Both the position numbers and the translations under genes were made by a program. This document shows, piece after piece, positions 19,991 to 31,183 of a stretch of 64,000 nucleotides of DNA. Positions within the stretch are counted from its first letter, which is position 1. Each line of letters opens with the position of its first letter. The DNA is taken from assembly GCA_023213315.1 (NCBI GenBank), contig JAKCPI010027677.1, positions 1-64,000 on the forward strand. Direction: 5' to 3'. This DNA is from Euborellia annulipes. Taxonomy: Eukaryota; Arthropoda; Insecta; Dermaptera; Anisolabididae. The notes under the pieces are model-generated. The model ran no database searches. It was not told the DNA's origin and saw only the letters and a list, made by a program, of their open reading frames with translations.

Positions 19991-20164
19991 GACAGAAGAA
20001 GTGGCCCATTCTTCTAAAAAGGTTCCCTACCCCTTATTTATTCCATCAAGTGTATTTTTGAGTGATATTAATAAACTCAGTTATAATTATAATCTAAACT
20101 TTCGACTGTAGGTTCTCATTGAAACATTTTGTAAATTATAAAAAAATGTAATTGATTAAGGGTG

Positions 20165-20235
20165 TGTTCAGGACCGCAGACAGGGAGGGCAGGGGGGACT
20201 ATATCCCCGGGACCCAGACCCTCTCGAGGGCGTTC
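20165..20235. repeat. G/C-run motif
   Basis: ACCGCAGACAGGGAGGGCAG then a CCCGGG..CTCTCGAGGG stretch; probably the end of another G/C-run element. Confidence 0.3.
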
Positions 20236-20326
20236 CAATCTTAAAATTCTATTATTAAAAATTTTTATTAATAATTATAGACCACATTTTTGTTATTAAT
20301 TATTTATTAAAAATATAAATACTGTA

Positions 20327-20557
20327 CAGTGAGCGCCACAATTAAGTCCACACCTGATAACTTTAGCCTTAAGTATATGGTATAGTAGCCTATATGGTGT
20401 ATAGTGAAATAATTTTAATGACCGAAATGGTAAAACGTAAAATCTGGCTCAGATGATTTTATTTTACCTTTTCAAATTTAAAATTATTTCACCATATACT
20501 ATACCATATACTTAAGGCTTAAACTATCAGGTGGGGACTTAATTGTGGCTCTCACTA
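20327..20557. mobile_element. Tc1/mariner-like MITE (TA duplication)
   Basis: Inverted ends CAGTGAGCGCCACAATTAAG and CTTAATTGTGGCTCTCACT, arms of about 80 bp including TTAAGTATATGGTATAGT, TA on both sides. No transposase. Internal 70 bp contains a second short inverted segment. Confidence 0.85.
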
Positions 20558-20734
20558 TACAACTTTTCGACTGCTTATTCTGCAGCCGTTCTCAAGTACT
20601 GTGCACTTGCTCCGACTTAAGTGAACTATCTGATTCCTCTAATAATAATAATTCAAACTACAAAAGCTTGATATAAACACATTCGTAAATATAAAATAAT
20701 AAAAAGATTTTCATAAAATTTATTTTTATTCATC

Positions 20735-20800
20735 ATATTTTAACAACGTTTTGGCAATGCAACTCTTTCGCATGCTGAAAAACCTGTTTTAGTGGCGTAG
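20735..20800 (-). repeat. Retroelement-type AACGTTG end motif
   Basis: On the minus strand CAGCATGCGAAAGAGTTGCA, then TTGCCAAAACGTTG, followed by an AATAAAAATAA stretch. Such ends occur on invertebrate retroelements; only a remnant is here. Confidence 0.35.
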
Positions 20801-21204
20801 TCAATTTTTACAAAAGTTTGAACACGTCATTCTAGTTCAGCTTTATTTAGTCCAATAAACTAATCGATTTTAGAAAATTTTGGTTAAATATTCATTTTTT
20901 ATATTTTTTGTGAACAGCTAAATAAAAATCTAATAGAGAAAGAACAGAATGTCCTAGAGCAACAAAATTTAGCCAATTCCCCTTTTGTATTTGAATGCCA
21001 TTGTATATACTGAATAATTGGATGGCGGTACAAACCTCTTGCGGTGTATGCATTAATTTGTTTCTCATTAAAATTTCCTGGCTCAGACTTCTACATCGTC
21101 AAACAATCCTAGGTATTTTTTTATCAAATAGCGCCACCGGGAGCCTCCCCAATCGCCTCAGACCCGTCAGAGTTACATTTTGATTAAAATTAATTTCGTA
21201 AAGT

Positions 21205-21320
21205 TTGCTTACTTTGCTGATGTTCTTTTTCAGTTTTTATCGATTTTCTCAAAATTGACTTTGTCGATTTTGATTAAAATTCATAAATCAATTATTTTTT
21301 AGATCTTTAGATGTAGTATT
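21205..21320 (+). mobile_element. HP repeat, internal fragment
   Basis: CTTACTTTGCTGATGTTCTT, ATCGATTTTCTCAAAATTGA and AATCAATTATTTTTTAGATC match the HP body. Confidence 0.65.
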
Positions 21321-21589
21321 TCAGATTCATTTTCAATTTCATTTTTCGTCTCTTTCTTCCATAGAACCAATGTTAAATCCTAATGGGGATTTGCATGTAA
21401 ATTTCGATTTAAAAGTGGGTCGGTCCCCTTTGCAACAGTTTACGCATTTTTCTTATGTTAATTTTGAGATGAGAATTAACTTCAAAAAAATTTAGTAAAA
21501 AGGCAGAATTAAGTTAATTAACAATTTGGAGCAAGCTTTCGAGAGGATACTAGATAATCCCTAAAATAGAAGATTAAAAATGTTTTTAT

Positions 21590-21887
21590 ATATGTGGGTG
21601 TTCGATACTCCATTTCCGCCTCCCCTCCCCCTTCCCCCACAGGTTGCCCTCCTGTTGACCAGATTGGCAACAAGGCGCGAGGCGCGAGAAGTGATCTGGC
21701 AACAAAGCACCGGCAGGTCGCGAGCCTCTTGCAGCGGGCGGAGCTTGCAACAGTCGTGTGGTGGCTGCCGTGGCGAGTTCTAGTGCCAGGTCAACGTTCA
21801 ATAATAGTGTGTGTTGTGCTTGTGCTCTATCGATACTATATCTTCCCTTAAACTCGGGACACGTGGGGGTGGCATGCTTATACTGGC
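21590..21887 (+). promoter_or_regulatory. CpG-rich promoter-like region
   Basis: A sharp rise in G+C and CpG (GGCGCGAGGCGCGAGAAG, CGGCAGGTCGCGAG) in otherwise AT-rich DNA, with a GGGCGG GC box at 21736-21741. It leads into the candidate first exon at 21888. No TATA box seen. I infer a promoter and 5' UTR. Confidence 0.45.
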
Positions 21888-22006
21888 ATGGCGGCCGCCT
21901 CCACTGATAATACCGCCGTGCCTGAAGCGTTACCGCGCCGTTTCGGCGCGTTTACATTTATCAAAAGCCGGGGCTCAATGCGCAAGGAACTTAAACGCCA
22001 GCACAG
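21888..22006 (+). CDS. Candidate first coding exon of an unidentified gene
   Basis: ATG at 21888 in good context (GGCATGG) is the first Met after an in-frame TAA (21849-21851). The frame gives MAAASTDNTAVPEALPRRFG, then AFTFIKSRGSMRKELKRQH, and ends at CACAG|GTGAGC, a consensus donor, in phase 2. Without splicing it stops at once (AGG TGA), so the exon reading depends on the splice. The Ala-rich start, high CpG and mixed codons fit a housekeeping-type first exon. The short basic segment SRGSMRKELKRQH recalls a kinase-substrate or pseudosubstrate-like sequence, but I do not recognise the protein. The next exon must open with one base to complete the last codon; I could not find it, so the gene may extend far downstream through a repeat-filled intron. 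Confidence 0.5.
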
Positions 22007-22219
22007 GTGAGCCCAGCATTCAAGTCCCTCCTGGTCCAGGAGGGTCATCCGCGACCAGAGATACCGTTCGTCCATCTCCTCCCCCCCCCCTCTATTCACT
22101 CACTCTCGCAACCTTAAAAAATGCATTTATTTTCATTTACATATTAAAATATAAGATCAAAAATAATCACAGCCAAAATGTTCAAGACCAGATATAAATA
22201 AAAAATAAATTAGGCAAAA

Positions 22220-22388
22220 TTTTTTTTTTTTTTAAACACTCACACTTTTTTCCACTCACACTCACACACATATTCACACAGTCTTTTCGGCAATTTAGGT
22301 CTTATAAGACTTTTACGATAACCGTTATTTAATAATATATACATTTGGGGTCCAGGCATTCTTATTTAAGCCTTTTGGTCTCCAAACT
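22220..22388 (-). mobile_element. SINE-A copy 9, 5'-truncated
   Basis: T run at left, then the CAGTCTTTTCGGCAATTTAG module and body to CTTATTTAAGCCTTTTGG; the head is missing. Confidence 0.8.
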
Positions 22389-22504
22389 CAATTCCTTAAA
22401 AAAAAATCAAACGAAAACAATTTGATAAAATGATTGGATCTAAAAATTGGATGTAATATCCGAAGATCCAGTCCAGGATCATGATCTAAATCTATATCCA
22501 AATT

Positions 22505-23480
22505 TTACTTTCTCTTACCTATGTATATATATATATAGAGAGAGAAAGTATTGGATTCATATCAAAAATATGTGATGTCCAGATTTCGAGGGATCTACAC
22601 GTTTGGAGGTCCCCTGAATCCAAAAAAGTTCTTTTCGCGACATGGTCTGTCTGTGTGTGTGTGTCGGTGAACAAAATACCTCAAGAAAGAAAAGAGCTAG
22701 GAGGTTGAAATTTTATATTTAAGTTAGGCACCCCTCTTGGACGTGACACGAAGCTTTTGAACAAAATTAACCAAAGAGTACTAGCATTTTATTGATGTAC
22801 TTTTTCAGTTTTTTATTATTTTCTCAAATTTCCCTCCAACGATTTTATTTAAAATTCAAAAATCAATGATTTTCTAGATGCTCTTTAAAATGTATATTCT
22901 CATTGAAGATATATTTTCTTTGGCTGGTGGCTGTATATTATTGATGCTGGGTAGGCAGGCAGGATCAGAAATAAAACCCAATTTTATTTCAATCTGCTCG
23001 TCGACGTTTCGGGTGCTAACGCCCCCTTCCTCAGGACTGAGCAGAAATGAAACTTTGTTGTTACAAATGACGCCTGCTCCTGAGGAAGGAGGCGTTAGCA
23101 CCCAAAACGTCGACAAGCAGATTGAAATAAAAAAATTGTGTTTTATTTCTAATTCTGGCTTCCTACCCAGCACCAATAATTGTATATTTTCATTTTTCCA
23201 TTGAAGACCACTTTACTTCCTTCTGAAGACCACTTTACTCTTGTACTTCATAGGAAAGATAGGAGAAATGGCTACCATGGTAAACAAAATATAAATATTT
23301 TCCCATAGCTACTTATAAATTTTACATCTTGAAATTCGACTGTACCTTACTGTCGGAAATTAAATATATGTCGACTCAAAAAATCTGGTGTGACAAGCAC
23401 AGACACAACTTTTGATTACCGAAGATAAGAGAAAGTGGTGTACTGTGTGAGCAGTCACACCATATTTTTTTAAAGTGTTT
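22505..23480 (+). mobile_element. HP repeat interrupted by hairpin element H3
   Basis: Plus-strand copy with terminal hairpin (CTCTTACCTATGTATATATA..AGAGAGAAAGTATTGG), body, GT tract, then a break at 22904 by H3 and resumption at 23194 (TTTTCCATTGAAGACCACTT) to the partly decayed terminal palindrome near 23384-23470. Confidence 0.85.
22904..23180 (-). mobile_element. Hairpin element with 13-bp duplication and hammerhead-like core (H3)
   Basis: Inverted repeat of about 110-bp arms inserted in an HP copy; duplication TGTATATTCTCAT (22891-22903) / TGTATATTTTCAT (23181-23193), 12 of 13 matching. On the minus strand (23002-23040) it reads CTGAGGA, one A, a GGGGGC..CACCC hairpin, GAAACGTC. The flanks are complementary: CTGCTC-A-GTC before and GACGAGCAG after (9 bp, one bulge). 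This is the layout of a hammerhead ribozyme with a minimal stem III. The plus arm (23080-23113) has the same core with AAAACGTC. The tail includes CCACCAGCCAAAGAAAATAT (minus strand), shared with H4. No protein frame: the frames open here mirror each other through the palindrome. Confidence 0.75.
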
Positions 23481-24028
23481 TTTGCCCATTTAATTTCTCC
23501 GGGTGGAAATCTTCTGACCCTTAGATCATTATTTACTCTAAGCATCACATGAGCCAAAATCACAAGTCTTGTTATTATTTGGTATTTGAAATACACTGAT
23601 ATTTCTCTGCGTTCTCATCCTTGCCTCTAAGCAGGTCATTAATATAGCCTATCTATTTATTTATTTCATTTTATAATACAATCTTGAGAGTCACTTTGAA
23701 TCCAATAATCGAACAAAATCAACTCTTTATTTATTTTATCGTCAATTCATTTTAAATTATAAATTTTTTATGAACTCCATGCACACAAGTTCTAATTTTC
23801 TCTCTCTTTTACACCCATAAATGAAATTATTTATTTGTCAGTGATTTTGCGGTTTCTAATAAATTGATTCCATTAATATTTTTTTATACAAGTATATTCA
23901 AGTATAAAAAATATTAAGGTATAACTAATTTAAGTTTAATGGTTACAAATTGAAAGGGAAATTTATTTACCTATTGCATATTTCTTAAAAAAATTTAAAA
24001 TATTATTAAATTATTATTTTTTCTTAAT
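23481..24028. other. AT-rich spacer
   Basis: No gene or repeat recognised. Confidence 0.45.
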
Positions 24029-24215
24029 AGGGATCGTCCACATATTACGGAACGCGTTAGGGGGAGGGGGGCAAAACGTTACTAATTGTGACATGAGTTC
24101 TTTGCTGTGACATAATATTTGTAGGGGGTTTGTATGTATGTGACTAACTGTGACAGGGGGGCGGGAAACTAGAAAATCATCAAAAAAGGCGTTACGTAAT
24201 ATGTGGACGACCCTA
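24029..24215. mobile_element. Terminal-inverted-repeat MITE
   Basis: Ends AGGGATCGTCCACATATTAC and GTAATATGTGGACGACCCT are inverted repeats of about 25 bp. G-rich interior (GGGGGAGGGGGGC). This 'GTCCA(c/t)A.ATTACGT' end type is common in invertebrate MITEs; I do not assign a superfamily. Confidence 0.82.
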
Positions 24216-25008
24216 TATTTATAAATTTAATTATTAATTTATAAATTGATTTATTAATTATTAATATATTTTCGATTTCGCTGGACATGTTTTGATAATA
24301 TATAATACAGTGGTAATGATCTTTTTAAACAAAGATCGCTCAAAATTCATAATCAAAATTTATGTACTTTTTTTATTGGTCTTTTTGTCTCTGCTTTTGT
24401 TCCATCATGTGAAAAATTTTCTATAATTCTTAACATTCTTCTTATCTAAACATATTTCGATTATTTTAGAGGGGTTGATTATGGAATTTTTTTTTTTTAA
24501 TCGCTTTTGGCTAAATAGATTCCGTATTTAAATTAGGCCTAATTGTTAACCAAAAGTCATCTGTATAGGCATTTAGAGGTTTATAAAGACATTTGTAAGC
24601 ATGTGCAAAGGAAAAGGGGTTCTCTCCTTTCATTCATTCGTTAGTTTTGTCAGTTGCAGAACTTCTAGGCGTTCACATAAAAAATTTCTTAATTCCTTTT
24701 TTATTTCTCTAAAAAATCTCTGCTCGAGTGGATTCGAGTATTAATTTGCATTTAATTTGTAAAATTATTCTTCTAGTTTTTACATAATATAATTCTTCAC
24801 CTAGGCAATTTTGTATTTCAGTTTATAAAAAAAAAATTCTCAAACAAAACTGCAGGTCTAATTAAAAAAAAAAAGTTGATTTTAAATTCAAATTTAAATT
24901 TTTAGAAAACGCCAAATTAATTTTTTAATGAGTTGAATTTTTAATTCTTCTCATTTAAATAAAAATTAATAATATAGCAAGATTATTTTCCCCTTTTTTA
25001 ATCCACCA
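24216..25008. other. AT-rich spacer
   Basis: No gene or repeat recognised. Confidence 0.45.
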
Positions 25009-25011
25009 TTA

Positions 25012-25161
25012 GGCTGAACGTACACCGAATGAGCAAAAACGCTTTTCGACAAAACGTTTTTGACTAATCGTGCCTAAATAGGTTTTTTCAATGCTTTTCT
25101 ATGGGTTAGTCAAAAACGTTTTGTCAAAAAGCATTTTTGCTCAATTGGTGTGCGTTCAGCC
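25012..25161. mobile_element. Harbinger-like MITE (TTA duplication)
   Basis: GGCTGAACGTACACCGAATG at the left, and the right end AATTGGTGTGCGTTCAGCC, are inverted; internal CAAAACGTTTTTGACTA and TAGTCAAAAACGTTTTG also pair, making nearly the whole 150 bp foldable. TTA flanks both sides (25009-25011, 25162-25164), as expected of PIF/Harbinger-type insertions. Confidence 0.78.
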
Positions 25162-25164
25162 TTA

Positions 25165-25858
25165 GATGATGAAGCAAGAACTTTACCTCTGCTCTAAGAG
25201 TAAAAAGAAAAAAAAAATATTATTAACTCATTTTGTTTTTATTATAAAATGTTATAAATTTAGCCATTTACTTTCTGACATTTATTTATTTCTTCATTAT
25301 ATTATTGAGATGTCAATTATATGCAAAACAATTTGATGACCAGCAATCAAATAGATAGAAAAAGGCATGAGAAACTTGATAAAGCCATAAATTTATTCCG
25401 AAACATATTCACTTGATGATAGAATAAAATATTATGATTATATTAAAATATTTTAGATGTCTGCACTCACTCACTCACACACAAGTTTAATTTTTATCTC
25501 ATAAAAAAGAAGAACCACTAAAGGCAAGCAGCTTTTAATATGATTTCATTCAGAGTTAATATTTTGCATTAAATTTTATACATAAATTATATAAAATTGA
25601 ATGTTTATAAGTTTATAAATATGTTCATATATAGTCTTACATCGTTTGACCTATGCAAAAGAAATTTTATATGGATGTTCATTATTATATAAGAATTTTT
25701 TTTTTATTAGTATAATCCTTTTAAAAAGAAATATAAAAGTTTTTCATTGAATATTCATCGTAATAATCAGTTTGTTTGTGTATTTTCGTCTATTAGTCCT
25801 TCTGTTATCGTACTATTATGAAAAGAGAGCGGATTTTCGTGCAATAAAAATCTATGTT
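25165..25858. other. AT-rich spacer
   Basis: No gene or repeat recognised. Confidence 0.45.
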
Positions 25859-25859
25859 T

Positions 25860-26145
25860 CATGCATTAAAAACTATCCTTTGCAACATGTTAATTTCAAT
25901 TCAAAAGGGGGTCCCCCTTTGGAACTTTTTACACCAAACATTTAAAAAAAATTTTTTCAATTCTTATGAAATTTTGTATTTAAGATTCCCTATTGTGTAT
26001 AAAATATCCAAATATGAGATTAAAATTTTGAAAAATAACCATAGTTTATTTCAAGAAGTAAGTTTGAAACTAAGGTGCTATGGGAAACTAAATATAAGCT
26101 TATCTCGACACAAAAAATCTGGTATGAATAGCACGGTGCACAAGT
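25860..26145 (+). mobile_element. HP repeat, variant subfamily, 3' half
   Basis: ATTGTGTATAAAATATCCAA, GAAAAATAACCATAGTTTAT and GGAAACTAAATATAAGC match the 3' half of the 13207 copy, ending at the first arm of the palindrome (AAATCTGGTATGAATAGCAC). A 97-codon frame runs through it but the same region in other copies is not open in that frame. Confidence 0.7.
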
Positions 26146-26490
26146 GATTTATGAATTTTAATCAAAATCTTTAAAGTGAATTTTTAAAAAATCGTAAAAA
26201 ACTAAAAAGTACTAGTAGTACTTTTTAGATCGATTTTGATCAAAATCTTTATATTACGTGTCAGGGCGTTCCTATCAAAAAAAAAAACCAAATTTTAACC
26301 TCCTAGCTCTTTTTGTTCTTGAAATATTTTGTTCATAGACACACAAATAGACATTCTATTTTACGGTATCCATTCTTTTGGACTCAGGGAACCTCAAAAC
26401 GTGTATTTCTATAAAAATCTCGACATCGAATTTTTGACTTGAAATCAATACTTTACTTTCTTTCTCTATATATAGGTAAGAGAATTGAAA
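26146..26490 (-). mobile_element. HP repeat, minus-strand copy fused to the preceding one
   Basis: Starts GATTTATGAATTTTAATCAA and ends with the terminal hairpin near CTCTATATATAGGTAAGAGA. It joins the plus-strand copy at 26145 in opposite orientation, giving an inverted pair. Confidence 0.72.
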
Positions 26491-26517
26491 AAAACTTTAA
26501 TTTTATGAATTTTAAAC

Positions 26518-26636
26518 AATGCCTGAACCCCCAATATATATACCGGGTATATATATTCATAATAACGGCCAAAGTTGCCGAAAAAACTGTGTGTATGTGT
26601 GTGTGTGAGTGTGAATGTGAAAAAGTGTGTGTTATT
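26518..26636 (+). mobile_element. SINE-A copy 10, 3' fragment
   Basis: ATGCCTGAACCCCCAATATA, then CAAAGTTGCCGAAAAAACTG and a TGTGTGAGTGTGAATGTG tail. Confidence 0.7.
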
Positions 26637-27280
26637 TTATAAAGCTAAACCTTGACGTCAATTTATACAGTAACAATTGTTATACATACTCATCCACTAA
26701 ATCCAAACCAAAAAAGTTTCATTAGACGTTAATTAGCGTTGAATAGCAAAGGGTGCGGTTTAGAGCCCACTCCTTTAAAATTCTCATTTAAAATAACAGC
26801 CTACTAGTGGCCACCTTAACCACTTCTTATAATAATTCTAAGAAATCAGTTTTATTAATATCAATACACACATATATTTAAGCATGTAGCGGGACTGAAA
26901 AGCAATTTACTAAATTATTAAAGCAAAAATTTCTTAGCTCGCGTACGAATAGGCTTTGCCTCAAGCTTTTTGACGATTTCTTCCGTCTTTTTTTTGCGGG
27001 TGGATTAATTAAGATATTATATTAATTGGAGTAAAATAAAATCAGGAATGTTTAAAAATATTACGCTAATTTTTTTTTTTTTTGCTATTTTCAAACGAGC
27101 ATCAATCAATTAGAATACCGTAATATAAAAGAGAAAAATATTCTAGATAATTTTATTATAATGAACAAATTTTTGTTCCACTTTATTTATTTATTTTTTT
27201 TTAATTTTTCTTTTCCATTTAAGATTTAATTTCTTTGTATATTTTTAAATTTACTATTACGTGAAGAGGTTTTATTGATA
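26637..27280. other. AT-rich spacer
   Basis: No gene or repeat recognised. Confidence 0.45.
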
Positions 27281-27288
27281 ATCTAATG

Positions 27289-27537
27289 CAGTGGTTCCCA
27301 ACCGGTGTGCCCCGGCACCCAAGGGTGCCGCGAGAATGCCTCAGGAGTGCCTCGAGATATTAAGGTAAAAAAAGAGGCGGAAAAAATAAAGCTTTACTAA
27401 AAAAAGGTCAAATGATTTTCACAGAAAAGAAAATTTCGTTTTGCTAGAGGAGAAAAAGGAAGAGTGCCCCTAGTGTGTAATGTTATTTCCAACGCACCTT
27501 TGGGGTGCCGTGGATTTCAAAAGGTTGGGAAACACTG
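27289..27537. mobile_element. hAT-type MITE with 8-bp duplication
   Basis: Ends CAGTGGTTCCCAACCGGTGT and AAAGGTTGGGAAACACTG; exact 8-bp direct repeat ATCTAATG at 27281-27288 and 27538-27545. Length 249 bp, no transposase. CAGTGGTTC..AACC ends and 8-bp duplications are typical of hAT elements. Confidence 0.92.
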
Positions 27538-27735
27538 ATCTAATGGAATCTAAATACTTTTTTGATTCATTGGTTTGCTTAAAAAAATCTACCTTACCCT
27601 ACTATTTCTTCACTTTTATTTTAGTTTTTTATTTTAAATCCGCTCCATAGCTGATAGGAAGTCCTTTTTTATCCCTAATTTTACTTTTATCTATCCTAAA
27701 GGATGATAAATAAAATTTGTATACAAAAATTATTT

Positions 27736-28117
27736 AAAAAATCTGGTGTGACTGGTCACACAGCACACAACTTTCTCTTACCTTCGGTAATTAAAAGCTG
27801 TGTTCTGAGCTTGTCACACCAGATTTTTTGTGTCGATATAAGTTATATTTAGCTTCCGACAGTAGGGGACATTATAATTTAAATTTATAAGTATGGGAAA
27901 ATATTTATATTTTGTCACCATGGCAACAATTTCTCGTATCTTTCCTATGAAGTACAAGGGGTCTTCAGAAGATTTCAATACCGGGTCGCGAAATCCACTT
28001 TTTTGCATTCAGGGTACCTCAAAACGTGTATATCCATCAAAATCTCGACATCGAAATTTTGACATGAACCAATACTTTCTCTCTCTATATTAACTAATAT
28101 AGAGGTAAGAGAAAGTA
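27736..28117 (-). mobile_element. HP repeat, both ends present, internally deleted
   Basis: Terminal palindrome (27736-27830) including ACTTTCTCTTACCTTCGGTA, then body to GAAGATTTCAATACC, an internal deletion joining to GGGTCGCGAAATCCACTTTT, and the terminal hairpin at 28075-28117. Shows that both ends belong to one element about 380 bp long in its short form. Confidence 0.85.
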
Positions 28118-30005
28118 AAAAGTAGTTAATAACAATTTCTTTGTTAAATATTAAAAATAAATTTTTTTTTAAATATTGTTTATTTAAAAACTTATATTAA
28201 ATAAAAAAATAAATATCTTTAAATCAAAAGATAGTATGCATTAGATAAAAATATTACCTAATGCATTGAGTGGGAGTGAAAAGGAAAAAAAAAAGATTTA
28301 GCAGTGAAATTTAGATTCTTGTGACAAATTACGAAAATTCTTTTATCTTTTTATAATAATACATAGGCCTACAATACTGATATCAATATATTGCTATTAA
28401 GCAAACATGGCCAAATGACATTCTTAAAATGGCGTATCAATTGAATAAAATCCAATTAATTGAAAATTAGCCAATTGCCTTCTTTTATTATTATGTCACG
28501 AGACAAATGACAAACAAATTCAATATAGAATTTTTAACTTTCTAAAAATTCAGTTGCAAAATTTTATTTGTAGATTTGAATCACAAAGAAAAAAAAAGCT
28601 CAAATATTATCACACTTCTCCAGTTTGATCTATTCAATGAAGTTTTCTTGTCTGTTAACTAAATTTAAGCTCATAATACCTATCCCATCCTCAAATTAAG
28701 TTTTTATATTAATATTATATTATTTTTTTTTTTGTTGACAATATATTTGTGTTATCATGTAAATCCACAAACAGACATCGGTTTATCTTCTATATTTCAT
28801 GTCTAAAAAGCATTGCATTAATTTTTTTTTTCTTTTGGTAACCCTAATAATACAGAAATAATCCTTTTCCACTAGTTAAATAACGTTTTTCTCAAGTGAT
28901 GCCAATAATTATTATAAAACCGGATACAGGGCCGTATCACAGAGAGAACATTTTTCCGGAGGGGGGACGTTCAGATGATCCGAGAGGTAATCTTGATATG
29001 GATTACATTCTCAAATTAAAAATTATGATTTTTTTTAACACTTTGTTTCAGTCTTCATTTAAACTCTTTCGGAATTTCGGAGAAAGATAAGGGATATTAA
29101 TTAAACTGACTGAATGGGGGAGGAGGCTTGATGATTAGCAATAATGTGAAAAATTTAGAAAATTATAATGATTTTAATTAATTATATTTCAAAATTTGAC
29201 AAGTTCTTCTTCACCTGAGCTTCGTCATTATCACTCAGATTATAGATACAGTATATACATAAGAAAAGGTCTAATTCACGGTTTTCGTTAAATTACAATT
29301 AAAATTTTGTTATTTTTTACACAATCAATGATATTTAAAAATAATTATTAAATTAGCAGAAACTGGTATTTTTTTTTCAAAATTTCTCCTCAAAATAACT
29401 AAATAATAAATCACAATACTTTCGCGACACTCCATTATAAAGAATTAGCAATTTTTAAAAATCATTATTTAAGAAATCGATATTTATTAAGTTATTAATC
29501 ATTCTATTTACTTTCCTCTTTATAAAGGAGAATCCATTCAAAAACAACTTTATATAAATAAACATTACCTGAAAAACGAAAGTGGAAATTAGTATCATAT
29601 CCGTTGCATAAAAGACCATATGTTTTATTAATCATTTTCAGTATTTTTTATTTATTTTTAAAAATTATACTCTAGATTGGTCTGTGTGTGTTGCTTGAGG
29701 CTTGGCAATTTGGCCGGACGTTCTTCTTCTTGCCAAATAGCAATCTTTATAATTGAAGCTTATTTACTTGATCTTCAAGATATCTATAAAAACATATCCT
29801 TTAGAAAAAAATTATCTTTTTTGGCATCAAAATGAAGTTTTAGTGTTTATTTGAATTTTGATAATATCTTAAAATTTTCCTACGAAATATGGAAATTTGA
29901 TTTGAATAAAAAATATTTATAGTCTTTTCCGCATTTGCCATATACTCAATATTTTAATTGCCATACATCCAGATTTATTTATATCAATTTGGTAAATAAT
30001 TTTTT
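28118..30005. other. AT-rich spacer
   Basis: No gene or clear repeat. A small G-rich patch at 28920-28980 looks like a G/C-run element end. Confidence 0.5.
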
Positions 30006-30009
30006 TTTT

Positions 30010-30182
30010 TTTGTATTTTATTTAAAGTCTTTTTCGGCAATTGAGGACATTTAGACCACATCTTTATTAATTTTTGATTGATATTCAATTCAAATGAAAT
30101 AAATTTGTCACATGAAACGGGATGCGAAACCTTGACCCCAAGCACAAGAGGCAGAAACTCTGTGCCATGGCCCAACCCCAAC
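30010..30182 (-). mobile_element. SINE-B copy 2
   Basis: Minus strand: TTTAAAGTCTTTTTCGGCAA, ATTGATATTCAATTCAAATG, GGGATGCGAAACCTTGACCC (B-box region in complement) and a head ending GCCATGGCCCAACCCC. Confidence 0.72.
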
Positions 30183-30749
30183 CCTGCTTTATAAATTCTT
30201 TATTAATAAAATAATCCCAGAGAACTTTCAATCTTTAAAGTAGACCTAAGTTCATAATCACGTCCTCTGCGGTAAATTATTTAAAATAGGCCTATATATA
30301 TATCACCCTTTAATTAACTTGAAGGATTGAAGATTTGAATACCGCGTATTAATTAAACGGAATGAGAAACGCTCCGCCATTATGCAATTACTTTGAGGCC
30401 ATGGAGCAGCGACCTTGCACGTCTTTTATAATCTTCAATTTAAAGCATATACAGGGAAAAATGCTCACACAAATCGTTTATGTTGTTAAGTATAAATAAA
30501 CCCAGCCCGTGAAGAATCATTTTTCACGCATTTTCATCAAATATTAACAGCTTAAAAATGAATTTTCATTTTTTTTGGTACCTTAACCTATAAAGTCTAT
30601 ATACTAATAATATGTTAATCGTGAGGAAATTATACTTCAGAGTTGAAAGAAATAAAAAGCTTTGTAAATACCCAAGTTGTTTCCATAAAATATTTCTAAT
30701 TTTAAAACAATGGAAACAATTCGGATGGAAAATGATTTTCCGGGACGTA

Positions 30750-30949
30750 CAGTGAGGGAGAATATTAAGTCCCACCCATGTTGTGATTATTTCATTGTTT
30801 TTAAAAAAATATTATATATTTTTTAATGGAAACTTTCATACTTCAAACCTAGAAAATTACCAATAAAGATTTTCATTTTCGTTTATAAAAACAATGAAAT
30901 AATCACAACTAGAAAATTCATGGGTGGGACTTAATATTGTTCCTCACTG
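30750..30949. mobile_element. Tc1/mariner-like MITE, family 2 (TA duplication)
   Basis: Ends CAGTGAGGGAGAATATTAAG and CTTAATATTGTTCCTCACTG, TA on both sides; arms include CACCCATG and GATTATTTCATTGTTTTT. 200 bp. Confidence 0.88.
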
Positions 30950-30952
30950 TAC

Positions 30953-31183
30953 ATATCGTTGCTTGCATCACGTAGTGACGTATCTCAAAAAAATTAAAAA
31001 TTGTGATAAAATGGGTATGGCGTTCTTTACAGTGACGAATCTGTATTTCCATGTTTTTTCATATTATTTAGGTTTTTTGGTTTTGCCTATCTATACATTT
31101 AATATAACAACACGAACTATAAACAGCTCTCCTGAAAAATGATAGAAATTGAGATACGTCACTACGTGCTTCAGGCGACGATA
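30953..31183. mobile_element. Terminal-inverted-repeat MITE
   Basis: Ends ATATCGTTGCTTGCATCACG..GTGACGTATCTCAA and TTGAGATACGTCAC..CGACGATAT, about 35 bp of inverted repeat with a few changes. It abuts the preceding MITE. Confidence 0.78.

Noticed and set aside
22874..23204. Overlapping 100- and 108-codon frames on both strands
   Set aside because: They are mirror translations of the H3 inverted repeat.
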